Positions 24,672 to 36,188 of a stretch of 64,000 nucleotides of DNA are shown here, piece by piece. Under the pieces are notes generated by a model, which searched no databases, was not told the origin of the DNA, and saw only the letters and a program-made list of their open reading frames with translations. Both the position numbers and the translations under genes were made by a program. The number at the start of each line of letters is the position of its first letter. The first letter of the stretch is position 1. Source of the stretch: Mucor racemosus (lineage: Eukaryota; Mucoromycota; Mucoromycetes; Mucorales; Mucoraceae); contig JAPEHQ010000017.1 in NCBI GenBank assembly GCA_027405735.1, positions 1,061,501-1,125,500 of the forward strand, given 5' to 3'.

Positions 24672-26420
24672 ACCTTAAATCACTCGGGGATACAGCACCT
24701 TTCATGCTTGTTTCTGTGCTTGTACACTTGAAAAAGTAACCAGAAGATCTTGTTTAGTGTAACAAACCACACTGTGTGAGGGTTAGATTGTATCACCTAA
24801 TTTCACTAGTGCAACATTGTACAGATTCTATACATCAGCCCTTCACTTAATAGCAACAACAAGTTTATTTTTTTAAAATCACAGTTCCACAAGACAAGAT
24901 GTTGTAGATGTGTGTTTTCTTTTGGTGCGCTGCTCCTGCACATATAATAAAATTATAATGATCGTTACTAAATGTTTGTGTATCTAGACAATTATCAAAT
25001 ACATCGAAAATTGAATTTTAAGCGAATGTAACACAATTCCAACCTTCATTTCTAAACTATTTGGATTTGAAGTGTACCAGTTTATTTCTTTATATTCGGT
25101 GTAATCGCTAATAAGGTGCCATATTCTTTGGAACTAGAGTCCCGTTATTTTGAAAAAGTGCGTCAAACAAGAGATTTCTCACTCTAATATATCCAAATAC
25201 AACATTCAAGTACCCTAAGGTTTGGTTTAAAAAATAGAATCGGCCAACCGCGACGGTAGATTAGAGACGTCAAGGGAATGGATTTTCTGATGAGTGTTTC
25301 CGACAAGTAGGCGTAAATACATCAGATAGTTAATAGCCAGCAGCACAATATTCGTTTCAAAACATTGCTACTTTTTACATTAATTTTTAAATGTCGAAAA
25401 AAAAAAAGACATTTAATTCCATTAAAATCAAATTGTGCCATAAAGCAGCAAAATGCAAGTATATTTTGTTATTTTACTAATGCTGGAGCTGTGCTTGATT
25501 TTGAAAACTTTATAATAGCTCGCTAAAGTTGTGCATTCAAGTAGTAAACTTTTAGTATCAGCTTTTTAAAGAGTTTTTTCTTCCTCATTTTAGATGACAT
25601 ACTAATAAAATATTTTTCTCATTAATTTTGAGCATAACCTCTTTATGGCTGATTTTTTTTTATTTCGTATCTATTCGAGAAAATGCCTTGTCCTTCAGTG
25701 TTAAAAACAACACATTTGGCTGCTCATCTAAAACCTGGCAGATGCTGTAGGCGGCATTTGAAAAAAATAAGTTACGAAATGTCAAAATCGAAAACAAAAT
25801 CAACGGTTTTTCAGACTTTATGCAACAAATCATATAGTAACTAAAAAAAGACAATTAAGTATTATTTGTAGCCCTCAATTATATATGTCAATTTATGTTG
25901 TTTAATGCTAGGCTTTCTGCAAATTTTTTTTGCAAAATCTCTAAAACTGCTATAATTTGATGGGAGTTGAGGTCAAAAATCAAAGGTATGTACGATTAAT
26001 TATTTTTATTACTCTACCAAAAGTTATTATTTCTAAAAGAAACCAACAACTAAACTTTCATTATCGAATGGTTATATCTTTGCGTTATATCTAGTATATC
26101 CTACTTTCAAAAACCAATTAAAAATATATAAACCCTTCAGAAAATTATGAAAAAAATATATGCGTATGCAACAAAGTATGAACTAAATTGTCCTTTATTT
26201 TTATCTATGACCCAAGCTCATAAAAGAGAGTAAGCTAGGTTAAAGATCGGGCGAAATACCTTAAATATCTCAAAATTGAATATGGTCTAATCATAAATGG
26301 CGGTCGAAATAGCAGATATTTAATAATTTGTTAAAAATACAATTATTGAACTGCATTAAACTTTTTAAAAAATTCAACAAAAACAACAGTTATCACAGTA
26401 TATACAAATATTTCCAATAG
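24672..26420. other. Gene-free AT-rich stretch
   Basis: No frame longer than about 65 codons has recognisable content on either strand. No match to the repeat families found elsewhere in the window was noticed. Confidence 0.45.
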
Positions 26421-26421
26421 G

Positions 26422-27212
26422 TCATGATGATGCCTGCTGTTTTCTTGACTTTGTTGAGGTGAGATAGATATTGGGAGACAATGATGGCTTGCTGCTATTA
26501 ATAGTAATATCAACGTTTGCGTAATAAATGTTCGATTCTTGAGAAATGAGAGCAGACAATATAGTACCTTTAAAATCTACTTCATAATTAAGCCAAGAGT
26601 ATAAATGATCCAAAATACTGAAGGATGAGGGTAACTGATGCAAGTAGATGGGCAGAGAGAGATTACAAACATGCTTGACAACGTAGATACCTTCAAACTT
26701 CTTTATAACAAACATGTATCCATAAGATCCTACAGATTTTAATAGTAAATATCATGTGTTTATGACAGAAGTGCGCTTTGATTACATACCAGCCCAATCC
26801 ATACCCAAGACAAATACTTTGTTCGAATCTCCAACACCCATTGTGTAACAAGTCAAACATTTCAGTTTCATTCATGCAAAATCTTGCCTCATTCCTTATA
26901 CTGTATAAATACTACAAGGAAATCATTACATGATCCCTTGTAGATTTATCTGTCTTGTTACACTCCCTTTACTTTTATTTATTCACTAATAAATATCTAA
27001 TTTACAATTAAGAACACTAACCTTCACCAATCCAGTAATCACCAATTTATAATAACAAGAATAATATCTATAAGCATATAATCCACCTTTGTTGTTAGTC
27101 CAAAATTACAGATCATTACACATTGGTAGCTCAAATAACTTATTACGCACCTGTCTAGGACGGTGTTCTCGTATAAATTTTAATGTCAATCCTCGCTTAT
27201 GTTAATGTAATT
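26422..27212 (-). pseudogene. Unidentified gene interrupted by a solo LTR
   Basis: Read on the minus strand and with the LTR at 26844-27120 and one CATTG copy removed, a single frame runs from about 27212 to a GTATGT donor at about 26790. It then continues from a CTGTAG acceptor near 26735 to a stop at 26422. Pieces include LTLKFIREHRPRQVRNK, ELPMGVGDSNKVFVLGMDWA and, after the intron, SYGYMFVIKKFEGIYVVKHV. The open frame on both sides of the LTR and the in-phase intron argue that this was coding. An in-frame stop lies just upstream near 27215, so either an intron acceptor or further decay limits the 5' end. I do not recognise the family. The LTR adds stops, so the gene is broken in this strain. 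Confidence 0.55.
26839..27125. mobile_element. Solo LTR, family L3 (copy 1, 277 bp)
   Basis: 26844-27120 starts TGTAACAAGTC and ends GATCATTACA (TG...CA), with flanking 5-bp duplications CATTG at 26839-26843 and 27121-27125. A copy with about 90% identity lies at 29531-29809. Internal features fit an LTR: a TATA-like TGTATAAATAC and several AATAAA-like signals. It sits inside the coding exon described in the previous entry. Confidence 0.9.
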
Positions 27213-27889
27213 ATATTCAGATATAGATGATCAGTCTAAAGTCTTTAGTTGTTCTTAGCAACACTAATTATTAATATTATTCTTCATTTTCTATCTTTCA
27301 TTGTAAGTTTAGATTATCAGAACTTAGCTTATGTGATTATCAGGGTAATCATTTACAGTGTTTATATGACACATATGCTGAATATGTTAAGACACAGTTT
27401 ATTGCCATATTTAAACTACGATTTCAGGTACATTTGTATATGCAAATACAACAACGAGCTTTTTTAAAATAAGTCAAAAGCTCGGCTCGTGTTTTATACC
27501 TTAGTCATAGTGGTTTGTATTCTTAAAGTTAATAAAGGATTACAATAATATTCTAGTTCAGTTATTGTCCTTTTTTTATTATTTTTTATTAGTTGCTACT
27601 ATATTTATCTCAACTAATTAAATTCACAGTGTATCTACTTTTATATGAAGTTGGAAGTTTCTACGATCAAAATTCGTCAAGATAGGATTTTGTTGTCGGT
27701 TTTTTACGGTTGTAAAAAAGTAGGGTTCAGATGGTTTTCAGTCGAAATACGTAAAATTTTCAAATCTATAGGCCATTGGTATTTCTCGGGAAACTGAACT
27801 ATATATTAATACCAAAATATAGGTTTATTGGTCAAACATTGACCAAGATTGACTTAAAATGGATTATAAAAAATTGAACACCTAAATTG
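27213..27889. other. Gene-free AT-rich stretch
   Basis: No gene. Near 27452-27490 a segment with AGTCAAAAGCTCGGCTCG resembles the GAGCT-rich low-complexity part of the inverted-repeat arms (5270-5310), a probable small fragment of that repeat. Confidence 0.4.
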
Positions 27890-29080
27890 AGGTGTTAATT
27901 TTACAATTCATAAGATAGATGCAACGTAAAGCTACTCCGCATTTTTTGTTTTAGCAAAAAATATTGATTTTTCATCGAGAAAATTAAACTAACAGTTCTT
28001 ATCATAGCTTAAAATTTATTATAACGGGGTTCCAAAATTTATTTGTAGAAATGAACGAAAAATGATACAAAAAATAAAATCGCTTAATGGCTCCTGAACT
28101 GAAAAGTAAGTCGACCTAGCGTATTAAGTGGTTTTTGTACAGTTTTGGATTTGGCATCCAGTGAAACAAAAATCAGATAAATATTCTACATTAAATTTTG
28201 CGTAAAATGTAATTGAAATTTTGGAGGTTTTTTGAAGATACACATCACTTTTTATAAGCATATTCAAAATATAATAAACGGTAATGATGCACAAAAAAAT
28301 TATCTATCGATCGAACTTTCATTTAACTTTTCAGCTACATTTTTCGCAAAGAAAACGAGATTTTTGTCCAAATTTTTTCAGTTTCAGAATTTGGGATGAG
28401 GGTATACAAGGGGAAAATGGACGCTAGAAACGGAGGTGCCTTTTTGTACACATTTTTGAGGATATCTCCACAAAAAATCAATATTTTGAAAAACTCTAAA
28501 TTGGGTCTGAGAGAGCTCAACAAGCTTGATAAAATGAATGTAAAAAAAATGTTGCTCAATTTAACCAATATTTTGAAACCTACTATAGAAGTGTCAAAAA
28601 AAAAGAAAAAAAAATAAAAATGCTCAGGATTTTTTTGTATTCAGATATGTTATAGAGTGCTTCAAAACAAGTAAGTTTTATTATTAAAAAGTGTTAGTAT
28701 AGCTTAACTATTTCTAGAGATATGAAGCCTCAAAGTTTTCAATTCTTTAGCTGTGGAATACACGTAAAAATCTGAAACATTAACGCTGAAAAATTAATAC
28801 CAATTGTAAAAAATAGGATATTTCCGGATACTTGTTTTTAGATTAAAGTTGAACATCTCAGGTACATTGGCATATAATTTTTTCTTGGTATTATTTAGTG
28901 AAAAAAAAAGTATAGCAGCGATGAAAAGTGAAACCCAGTTTTCAAGGAACAAGCAGTGGATTTTACGTGTTTTTGAGTCTTTCATGAGATATAAAATTAA
29001 TTTAGGGGCAGGTAGTTTAATACGATCAATTCAAATCTATTTAACGATGTTTAGGGTGTATATTGAAAGCGTTTAGAATT
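27890..29080 (+). repeat. Dispersed repeat R1 (copy B)
   Basis: The most complete copy of R1, collinear with copies A and C. On the minus strand, 28335-28568 keeps a frame of 77 codons with PNLEFFKILIF, GDILKNVYKKAPPFLASIF and KIWTKISFSLRK, nearly the same as in copy C. On the plus strand, 28849-29076 also keeps an open frame shared in part with copy C. Neither frame has a recognised domain. Confidence 0.85.
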
Positions 29081-29525
29081 AGATTAGCTATAGGAAAGAG
29101 AGCACGCTTCAATATTGAAAATCCAAATTTACTCGAGTATGAAAGTATCTAAAAAATATATACAATATATATCATACGTCCTAGCAACAAAGGCTACTCT
29201 AGTATTTACAGACATTAATTAATTTTATTTGTTTTTATTGCAGACCCATCAGGAGACATATGTTTTTGAAAGTGTGTTTTAATTTTTAAACTGCAACCAC
29301 AACACCTGAAAAAAAGGGATTCTCAATACTCTGATACATGTCGCCTCAAATTTTTGTGATTTTGGTATTGAAGTTTGGCTTAGTATCTCGTATTACATTG
29401 CCTGGCGAGTTATTTAGAGTGTTTCTTTGGGAATTACGAAAATTACATAAAAAACTGATTAGGTATTGAAGACAGCCGAAGAAATTTAATGGAAACGGAG
29501 TAATATACCATAATAAAATGTGAAT

Positions 29526-29814
29526 AATAGAGTAATGAGTCAAACATTTCAGTTTCATTCATGCAAAATCTTGCCTCATTTTATATATACAGTATATAGT
29601 GTAAGGAAATCATTACATGATCCCTTATAAAAATTTATCTGTCCTGTTACTCTCCCTTCACTTTTATTTATTTACTAATAAATATCTAATTTACAAATAA
29701 GAACACCAACCTTCACCAATCCAGTGATCACCAATTTATAATAACAAGAATAATATCTATAAGCATATTACCCACCTTTGTTATTAGTCCAAAATTACAG
29801 AACATTACAAATAG
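29526..29814. mobile_element. Solo LTR, family L3 (copy 2, 279 bp)
   Basis: 29531-29809 matches the solo LTR at 26844-27120 in the same orientation. It is flanked by AATAG at 29526-29530 and 29810-29814, different from the CATTG of copy 1, so the two are independent insertions and not the two LTRs of one element. The first dinucleotide is AG instead of TG, a later point change. Confidence 0.85.
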
Positions 29815-30150
29815 AGACATTCAAGCAATAATGACACAAAATATAATTAAATTGAATCTTATGTACCTTGTATAATGAGCGTAAGATACGTCTAATATAT
29901 GATATACCCAAAGAGACATCTATGCTATTCGATATACAGTAGCATTATCTAAGATCTGCAGTACAACCTTTCTAAAATATTCAATAGAGCACAGTAGCGT
30001 TATTTTTGCCTTTTGAGTGAGTTGATCTTCGGTTCTAAATTGTTATATTAAATTGATTCGATACGACAAATAAGCTTGAAATAGAAGATATATACATATA
30101 TGACATGATGTTGAAAAATCTTTATTTATAATAATTCTTCTGTAAAGGCT

Positions 30151-32206
30151 TTAAGCAGTAGACCTTAAAAAAGACCAGGTTTTATACATTCTATCGATTG
30201 TTTGCAATTTTTGAGTAATTGTTAAATTAGGATTTTCAAGATCACGAAGATCCTCAATAAATAAACCTCGAATTGAGTTTCGAGAGGGGAGACACAAGGC
30301 GTACGATCTTAATAGATGAACTTCACACAATAGTATTCCTTGAGTTTCGCAATCTAATTCATTTGCTTTCCTATAGGATAATGTCAATAATCTTTCTAAA
30401 CGTCTAAATTAGATATAGAGAGTTAATTAAATATCAGGATGGCATATTTCATTTGGCAAACCTTGTAGCCTGACGTATGGGAGCTCCTGTTTTTCCAATT
30501 CTACGACCCGTGCGTTGTTCAAAGAAACGTTTGAGCCATGCTGCAGCTCCCCAAGTTAACAGCATAGAAGGCGCAACGGCTATAAAGATATTTGAGTATC
30601 TCAAAAAGTTGTTATTCATTACTACATATAATATTTACTCAAGAATGCAAAATTCAACTCATTAGATTTCAATAATTTATCCAATGCAGCCATAGCCATA
30701 TCAACATCTACTTTGGTTTTCTGCACCTGAATCAACAAAGTTTGAATCAGATCACCTAGTGGTTTTTACAGTGAGCCTCATTTCAAAAATTATGCTTCTA
30801 CAATGTACCTTTCAGAGCATTTTTGAGTGGGTGCTTAATCTCTTCTTCATATGCTTTCAAAATTAAAGACATATCACCCTCTCGTACTCGGCTTATCAGC
30901 GTTTCAACCTGATCTTCTGGTAAATGATAATGATCACGAGCAAATTCAGTTACCATTCTTTCCAAAGACTAGTGTGAGACATCTTTAGTTTAGTTTATAT
31001 ATGAGCAAAGGCAATAATACATACGTCCACGTCACTATGAAGCCCTTCCTTTCCCAAGACACTCAGGCGTTCATCTTTCAACCGAATTGTATCCCAAACT
31101 TGCAGGATAGGTTCCCATATCCAGTTTACAGTAAAGTCTCTCGCAGTGATGCCTATCTCTTTGGACCATTCTATAATATCATCTTGACGAGCTGTTAGCA
31201 ATTTCACAGTTATATTACCAGCAATGCATCCCAAAATTCCAGGAATCCAATATTTTGTCAGAAATGATGGTGGACCATTCATGCTTCTAATATCGTCTAT
31301 TTGTAATTGATATTTCTCCCAGTCATCAATGATGTCCAGTAAACCTTTAGCAATATCTAATGTGTTGCCTTCTGATACTTGAGTATCTATAACCTTTTTT
31401 ATATCAAATTGGTTGAAAATAAATGTGCTTTTCATCATGGCTATACACTGTGCAGACTGCATCGACACATTCTTTGAATTTTTAAAAGGAGCAAACTTCA
31501 TCATCAAGCCTAACTTTGATGCTTGTAATTTTTTGTAATGATTCAGCTGTTGTAATTTCTGCCTTATTTCTTCATGGATTAACTGTGTAAATTTGCTCTG
31601 TTTGATACTAAAGAATCGCAATGATTTCTGCTGTTTAGGAAACATGTTTCGAAGAAATTGGTCCGGCTTTAACAGTGTATCGATGCTTGCTGTACGTAGC
31701 GTTCTAACAGTATTGATTCCAACACTACTGATTCGAATGGGTAGAGCTAAATATACACGGTTTAATAATGATAGTAAGCACCGACATATCATATACAAAT
31801 ACCAACTTTGCAGGGCATAATAAGTTTCATATCTTTTGCTGCCATATATATTCTCCCAATAGTTTGCTGCCTCGGATAATGGCAAGGTCGAATTTAATGT
31901 ATTATTAAGCATGAATCCGTAAACAGCTACGGTCGATTTTGCCATGAATAACCATGCTAAATCGCCTTGAATTGGATGTTGAATATACAAATTTAGATAT
32001 TTTTTCACGACGGAAATATCTGGTACAGTTGCCAACAAATCGATTTCTCGGCTGATAGATGCCAAGAATAATTGCTGTTCATCATGATTCAAAGCGACAA
32101 TTGGATCATGAATATTTTCCAAACCACTGCTTGTATCTACGTTTTGAAATAAATTAGATAATACATGATTTAGTTGCACAATTTGTTCGTGTACAAAATC
32201 TGACAT
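30151..32206 (-). CDS. NCA2: Nca2-like mitochondrial protein
   Basis: Five exons on the minus strand (32206-31025, 30968-30809, 30755-30639, 30579-30462, 30403-30151) join in phase to 609 residues, close to yeast Nca2. The start is the ATG at 32206 (MSDFVHEQ); a GTG four codons upstream is not used. The conserved NCA2 C-terminal domain is clear: [38 protein letters not shown], then [39 protein letters not shown] and a membrane segment [16 protein letters not shown], followed by [20 protein letters not shown]. In yeast Nca2 is a mitochondrial protein that, with Nca3, controls expression of mitochondrial Atp6/Atp8. It diverges from the PCM1-like gene. Confidence 0.92.
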
Positions 32207-32480
32207 TTTTTCGTACACAGAGAAAAAACAGGAAAAATGCTGTATTATTGCATGGTTTTAATCGGATTTCAAATCATATAGTTGTTGTTGTTGTACCTAA
32301 CAACTCCTCGAAATGTACGTGTTAAAAATAGGTACAAAAACCGTGATTTAAAATTAGTTATATTATTGATGAAACAGATACAAAAAAGTCGCCCTATTTC
32401 AAACCACCACCATCTTTTCTTTCCTCTTCTTCTTCTTTCTTCCCTTTTCTTTTTTTTTTAAAAAAAACAAATCAAGTAAA
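32207..32480. promoter_or_regulatory. Short divergent intergenic region (NCA2 / PCM1)
   Basis: Only 274 bp separate the two start codons, so both promoters must lie here or extend into the neighbouring genes. The side next to PCM1 has a strong pyrimidine tract (TTTCCTCTTCTTCTTC type) and an A-rich leader just before ATG. No specific binding site could be assigned. Confidence 0.55.
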
Positions 32481-34439
32481 ATGTCTTTTGATACCGTCGC
32501 CATCAAGAATAATATCATCGCTCACGAAGTCGAGGACTTTGTCTATACTTATGGTACTGCAGGTTTCCGTTCAAAGTAAGTTTACCGTTTTATATTGGTA
32601 GCGTCGTCATTGTATGATACTCATTTGTACATACATACAATTAGTGCTGACGTGTTGGGTTCTGTCATGTACAAGGTAGCACTTTTGGCTGCTTTACGTT
32701 CCAAGAAATTGAATGGTTCCACTATCGGTGTTATGATTACTGCTTCCCACAATCCTGAAGAAGATAATGGTGTCAAACTCGTCGATCCTCGTGGTGAAAT
32801 GTTGGAACAGTCTTGGGAAGTATATGCTACCAAACTTGCTAATGCAAAGGATGGCGAAACTCTCGTCCAAGTTGTTCAAGACGTTATTTCTCAAAACAAG
32901 ATTGATGTCGAGATTCCCGCTAATGTCATTTATGCATATGATACTAGGTAAAGGATTAAGCGTGTTTATGATTATTCATTTATTTTGTTTCTAACCATAA
33001 ATTAAACAGACCTAGTTGCCCTCACTTGGTCAAGTGTCTTGAACTTGGTTTGAAGGTTGCAGGTGCTCAAAGTACAAACTTTGGTTTAAAGACTACTCCC
33101 ATGCTTCATTATCTTGTTCGCTGTATCAATACTGCTGGTACTAGTGATGCTTATGGTGAACCCACTGAAGAAGGTTATTATACCAAATTGACTACTGCTT
33201 TTAATGCTGCTGTTGTAAGTATTTTAATTGTTGATTTCCAAGGTAGTTATTAACGGTTAGGAATCTCTTTTTTTTTTTTTTTTTTTTCTCAAAATAGAAA
33301 GGAAAGCCTCGTTTGTCTACTTTGCATGTTGATTGCGCAAATGGTGTTGGTGCCCCTAAGCTTCGTGAAATGACCAAGCACATCTCTAGTGATGTTTTAT
33401 CTGTTGATGTTGTCAACGAGGATATTACAACTTTAGGCCAATTAAACAAAAACGTGAGTAGTACAACACGATTGAAACGACGGATTTAAAATTAACATGG
33501 TTATATAGTGTGGTGCTGATTATGTCAAGACACAACAACGTGCTCCTCCCAGTATTACCATTAAGGCTGGTGATAGATGTTGTTCTTATGATGGTGATGC
33601 TGATCGTATTGTCTTTTATTATGTCACTGAAGATGGTACTTTTAGACTTTTGGATGGTGATAAAATTGCTGGTCTTGCTGCTCATTTCATTGCTGAACTT
33701 GTTCAAGAAGCTGGTATTGATTCCATCAAGGTTGGTGTTGTTCAGACCGCTTATGCTAATGGTAGCTCTACCAATTACCTTACCAAGGTTTTGAATGTTC
33801 CTGTTTCTTGTGTATCTACTGGTGTTAAGCATCTTCATCACGAAGCTGAGAAATACGATGTTGGTGTCTATTTTGAAGCCAATGGTCATGGTACCGTCCT
33901 CTTCAGCCCTGATGCTCTCAATACTATCAAGACCGCTGAAGCGTAAGTTGATTCATTATTTTTTTGAAATAATATATCTAATATTTTTGTTTATAAATAG
34001 TAAAACTCCTGCTCAAAAGCAAGCCATCACTCAATTAGCTGCTTTGACTGACCTTATCAATCAAACTGTTGGCGATGCCATCTCCGATATGCTCTTGGTT
34101 GAAGCTATTCTCACTAGCCGTCAATGGAGTTTCGAAGAATGGGATCAAGCATACACTGATCTCCCTAACCGTCTTGTCAAGGTCGTTGTTTCTGATAGAC
34201 ACATCTTTAAGACTACCAATGCAGAACGTCAATTAGTTGAACCTGCTGGCCTTCAAACTGAAATTGATGCACTCGTTGCCAAGTACAGCAATGGCCGTTC
34301 TTTCGTTCGTGCTTCTGGTACTGAGGATGCTGTTCGTGTATATGCTGAAGCTGCTACTCGTGCTGAAACTGATGACCTTGCATTCAAGGTTGCTCAACTT
34401 GTTTATGATCGTGCTGGTGGTGTTGGTGCTCGTCCTTAA
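32481..34439 (+). CDS. PCM1: Phosphoacetylglucosamine mutase
   Basis: Six exons (32481-32575, 32645-32947, 33010-33214, 33298-33453, 33509-33942, 34001-34439) join in phase to 543 residues, the usual size for eukaryotic AGM1/Pcm1. The enzyme converts N-acetylglucosamine-6-phosphate to the 1-phosphate in the cytosol, feeding UDP-GlcNAc synthesis for chitin, N-glycans and GPI anchors. Visible motifs are the phosphoserine loop [16 protein letters not shown] near residue 60, the metal-binding DGDADR near residue 285, [12 protein letters not shown], and the phosphate-binding [15 protein letters not shown] near the C-terminus. The start is preceded by a pyrimidine-rich leader and an A run, and the downstream flank is AT-rich. 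The gene looks intact, with codon use typical of a well-expressed gene (many GGT, GCT and GTT). Confidence 0.97.
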
Positions 34440-36188
34440 AAAAACTTTGATTTCATTTTTAAAACCATTCTACACACATAAAAATTTTACCCCTTCAACA
34501 TACAAGTAATCAAAAATAAATAAAAATTCTATTATTATCATTAATTCATTTTAGATCCGCACCTTTTTTTTCTAATTTCGAACCTCGTGTGTTGTATTTT
34601 AAGAGTTTTATTTTTTATTTTTATAGTTGTTGAGCAAGAGCTATTCCTACTACAACAGCAAATCTACTACTAATAAATGCTGCTGTTTGAACTATATGCC
34701 ATTGATTTTCGGTATTCCATACATTTTAGATAGAATTAAATTAGATTAAAATTGCACAAATCAGAAATTTCAATCGCCAAAACGGAATGTTATTTTTTTT
34801 AAATGCCAATGATAAGAAGATGATATAAAGGGCCTCGCTTTACTTTTAATAGCTTATGCGCATGCTTATTACACGAATAAGTAATTTAATTTGATTGATC
34901 TTATAAAAACGATCAAAAAACAGTGTTGAGATACCAATATTACCGCAATTGACTTCTGAATTGACTTCTGAATTACTGTGCTACCGCCTACTTCAGACAA
35001 AATTAAATGAAACTTAATTTTTGTATGAAATTTCGATACCTGCATCTTATAGCTACTTGGAATATTTAAACAACCGCGTTCGGACTGTCCGGTAATGTTT
35101 TCTAGAGATTTAAAGCTTGGAAATATCATTAGATGGCCGTTTCCGGAGATTGTTCGGCTTTTTTTTTTTTTTTTTTTTTTTTTGGAAAAGTGACCATTGG
35201 CAAAAATATGAATCATGCTACAGTATGTTGTATGTTGTATGCCACCAAGTATCATATGTTATCACCTTCTACAGTATCAACATTATTTTTTACTTGTTGG
35301 CCAAATGAACGGATTAAACCATAAAAATACAATGACAATATATGATAGATGCCTTCAATCACGCATATTTCAGCCGAAACCCAGGAAAAGCAGCATTTTT
35401 TAAAGGATTGATTTATGCACTTTTTGCACAAATTTAAATTTCAAATTAGATCAAAGCTATTTCTTCGATCATATACACCCTTTCTATATTTTTATCTCAA
35501 ATTTTTGGGATGATAAAAAACATGGTCAAGATCCAACCTCTCAACCCTTACAGATATAAGGAAAAATCAATCAAAATCGCTTAATCGACATTTTGACCCC
35601 CAAAATAGGGGTTTTCACTATACCTTTTCTAAGTCCAAAATAATCGTATTTCTTTGGAAAATTACGCAAAAACATTTATTTAGCCGTTAAAATTGATAAA
35701 ACAGACTTTTGTGACAAAAACCGTTTTTTCTTTTTTTTTAAAATTGTGCAACTTTTTTGGTGATGAAAAATCGAGCTAGTACCACCATTCGACGTGCAAT
35801 TTAAAGTTACACTCAAGACATTTAATAGGTTTTGTTGGTTTGCATTATAATATATAAAGAAATTTGCGAAAATGTGATGGAATTTTTCAGAATGGCATTT
35901 TTTTTATGGAATGGCATTTTTTTTTGGAGATGACGACCAAAAATTTATCAGCATTTAAATACGCTTTTACATTCTACTGCTACTCGTATACGCCAAAATG
36001 GTGCTTTAACAACTATTGAAAAATGCTTACATGTCAATGATAGGATTCAAATTAGACAACTTCATTTCTTTATTAGGGTCCTCTCATTTATTGTAAATCA
36101 GATGGAATTCACAAAATTCTGAATACTATAGGGTTCACAAGTATAAATCAAAAATTCAATTAGATATGGTATACAAGAGTAAAGTTTA
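34440..36188. other. Intergenic region with repeat Q copy 2
   Basis: After the 3' flank of PCM1 there is no gene. Repeat Q occupies about 35013-35230, with a 23-base poly-T run at 35159-35181. The rest (35.4-36.15 kb) is AT-rich and repeat-like, with no reading frame of interest. Confidence 0.5.
35013..35285 (+). repeat. Dispersed repeat Q (copy 2) joined to an S-end fragment
   Basis: Matches 3488-3690. It is followed by about 40 bp ending TTATCACCTTCTACAGTATC, which is the terminal part of repeat S in inverted orientation. This links Q and S as parts of one mobile element family, with copy 2 a deleted or rearranged derivative. Confidence 0.6.

Noticed and set aside
26844..29809. One LTR retrotransposon bounded by the two related 277/279-bp repeats
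   Set aside because: Each repeat has its own different 5-bp target duplication (CATTG and AATAG), and no gag or pol sequence lies between them, so they are independent solo LTRs.
33425..33889. Minus-strand frame of 154 codons inside PCM1
   Set aside because: It lies opposite strongly conserved coding exons and crosses their introns, so it is an antisense shadow.
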